Below, piece after piece: positions 7,329-7,984 of a DNA stretch of 7,984 bases. The notes beneath the pieces were generated by a model that worked only from the letters and a program-made list of their open reading frames with translations, made no database searches and had not been told where the DNA came from. How positions within the stretch are numbered: the stretch's first letter is position 1; every line of letters begins with the position of its first letter. The DNA comes from Bacteroidota bacterium (GTDB lineage Bacteria > Bacteroidota > Ignavibacteria > Ignavibacteriales > Ignavibacteriaceae), in the NCBI GenBank assembly GCA_021796135.1, contig JAJYOQ010000177.1, positions 1 through 7,984 on the forward strand. The letters run 5' to 3'. Both the position numbers and the translations under genes were made by a program.

Positions 7329-7984
7329 ATGATATCTATTGATGATCTTAAAACAAAAAATTCTATTCCGTTTAATATACTTAAAAGTTATAAAGATAAA
7401 ATTGTAACTGCGGATGAAGCTGTTAAAATTGTTAAATCGGGCGATAAAATTTTAGCTCACTCAAATTGCGCATTTCCTACTGTACTGATAGATGCCTTGG
7501 TAAGGCGGAAAAACGAACTTGAAAATATTCAAATAATGCATGCTCTCGCAGTTGGTGAAATTTCATATATAGCTCCGGGTCTAGAAAAAATTTTCAGACA
7601 TAATGCATTCTTTGTAGGTGAAAACACAAGAAAAGCTGTTCAAGAGGGAAGAGCTGATTTTACGCCAATTTTCTTATATGAGACACCCTTACTTTTTTCC
7701 AAAAATATTATTAAGCCGGATATTGCCTTTATTCATATTTCACCTCCTGATGAACATGGTTTTTGTAGCTTCGGTGTTGAAGTAGGATTAACAAAAACCG
7801 GTGCTGAAAAAGCTAAAGTAATTATAGCTCAAGTTAATAAAAATATGCCTAGAACACTTGGTGATAGCTTTATACATATTAACAAAATTAGCTACATTGT
7901 AGAGGTTGATGAGCAGATTGCAGAGCTTCCCCAAGGAGGAAGAGAAACTAGTCCGGAAGTCACTGAAATTAATAAAAAAATTGC
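7329..7984 (+). CDS. Acetyl-CoA hydrolase / 4-hydroxybutyrate CoA-transferase family protein (3' end outside window)
   Basis: The N-terminal 218 codons of a gene that continues beyond the window; no stop occurs in frame from ATG 7329. The protein begins MISIDDLKTKNSIPF and has the family's N-terminal pattern: a short lead ending in YKDKIVTADEAVKIVKSGDK (residues ~21-40), then LAHSNCAFPTVLIDAL. Further in are IQIMHALAVGE, HNAFFVGENTRKAVQEGRADFTPIFL (split here as FVGENTRKA and GRADFTPIFL), DIAFIHISPPDEHGFCSFGVEVG and EVDEQIAELPQG. These match the class that moves CoA between acyl-CoA and acetate or related acids (Cat1, Cat2/AbfT, acetyl-CoA hydrolase). The catalytic glutamate that forms the glutamyl-CoA intermediate should lie just past the right edge, so activity cannot be judged. 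The 36-bp spacer before it contains TATAAT at 7304-7309 but no clear -35 or ribosome site; read-through from ald is likely. Substrate is undetermined: acetate, propionate, butyrate and 4-hydroxybutyrate are all used in this family. Confidence 0.9.
   Translation, partial: MISIDDLKTKNSIPFNILKSYKDKIVTADEAVKIVKSGDKILAHSNCAFPTVLIDALVRRKNELENIQIMHALAVGEISYIAPGLEKIFRHNAFFVGENTRKAVQEGRADFTPIFLYETPLLFSKNIIKPDIAFIHISPPDEHGFCSFGVEVGLTKTGAEKAKVIIAQVNKNMPRTLGDSFIHINKISYIVEVDEQIAELPQGGRETSPEVTEINKKI

Noticed and set aside
1..7984. A novel defence, mobile or CRISPR-linked system around the Fe-S helicase-nuclease
   Set aside because: The cysteine/nuclease pattern recalls Cas4, but the neighbours are housekeeping genes. 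I saw no repeats, transposase, integrase, attachment sites or other defence genes.

Overview
This window is AT-rich (roughly one third G+C by eye). It holds six protein genes, all on the plus strand and tightly spaced; the first and last run off the ends. Three things suggest a member of the Bacteroidota/Chlorobiota/Ignavibacteriota assemblage: the low GC content, the lack of clear Shine-Dalgarno sequences before most starts, and a fused SpmA-SpmB-type membrane protein in what need not be a sporulating bacterium. This placement is inferred from gene style only. No rRNA or other phylogenetic marker is present.

Left part (1-3446): the C-terminal ~990 codons of an AddA-like UvrD-family helicase with a RecB-type nuclease domain, acting on double-strand DNA ends. 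Its Walker A region lies upstream of the window. The stop codon overlaps the start of a small protein that resembles the pyridoxamine-phosphate-oxidase-like FMN-binding split barrel. The helicase-nuclease carries four cysteines arranged like the iron-sulfur 'staple' of AddB/AdnB/Dna2/Cas4-type nucleases.

Middle part (3482-6071): a 543-residue SpmA-SpmB fusion with a ~130-residue, probably extracytoplasmic insertion after its first membrane helix. Four bases later comes a D-2-hydroxyacid dehydrogenase of the glycerate dehydrogenase/glyoxylate-hydroxypyruvate reductase type.

Right part (6171-7984): after the largest gap (99 bp) come alanine dehydrogenase, which looks fully intact, and the N-terminal 218 codons of an acetyl-CoA hydrolase/4-hydroxybutyrate CoA-transferase family protein. 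The last three genes suggest central carbon and nitrogen metabolism (2-keto acids, alanine, acyl-CoA), but adjacency is the only link.

I saw no tRNA, rRNA, insertion sequence, CRISPR array, phage gene or clear terminator. The window reads as ordinary chromosome. The points most worth following up are the inserted domain in the Spm fusion and the cysteine pattern in the helicase-nuclease.
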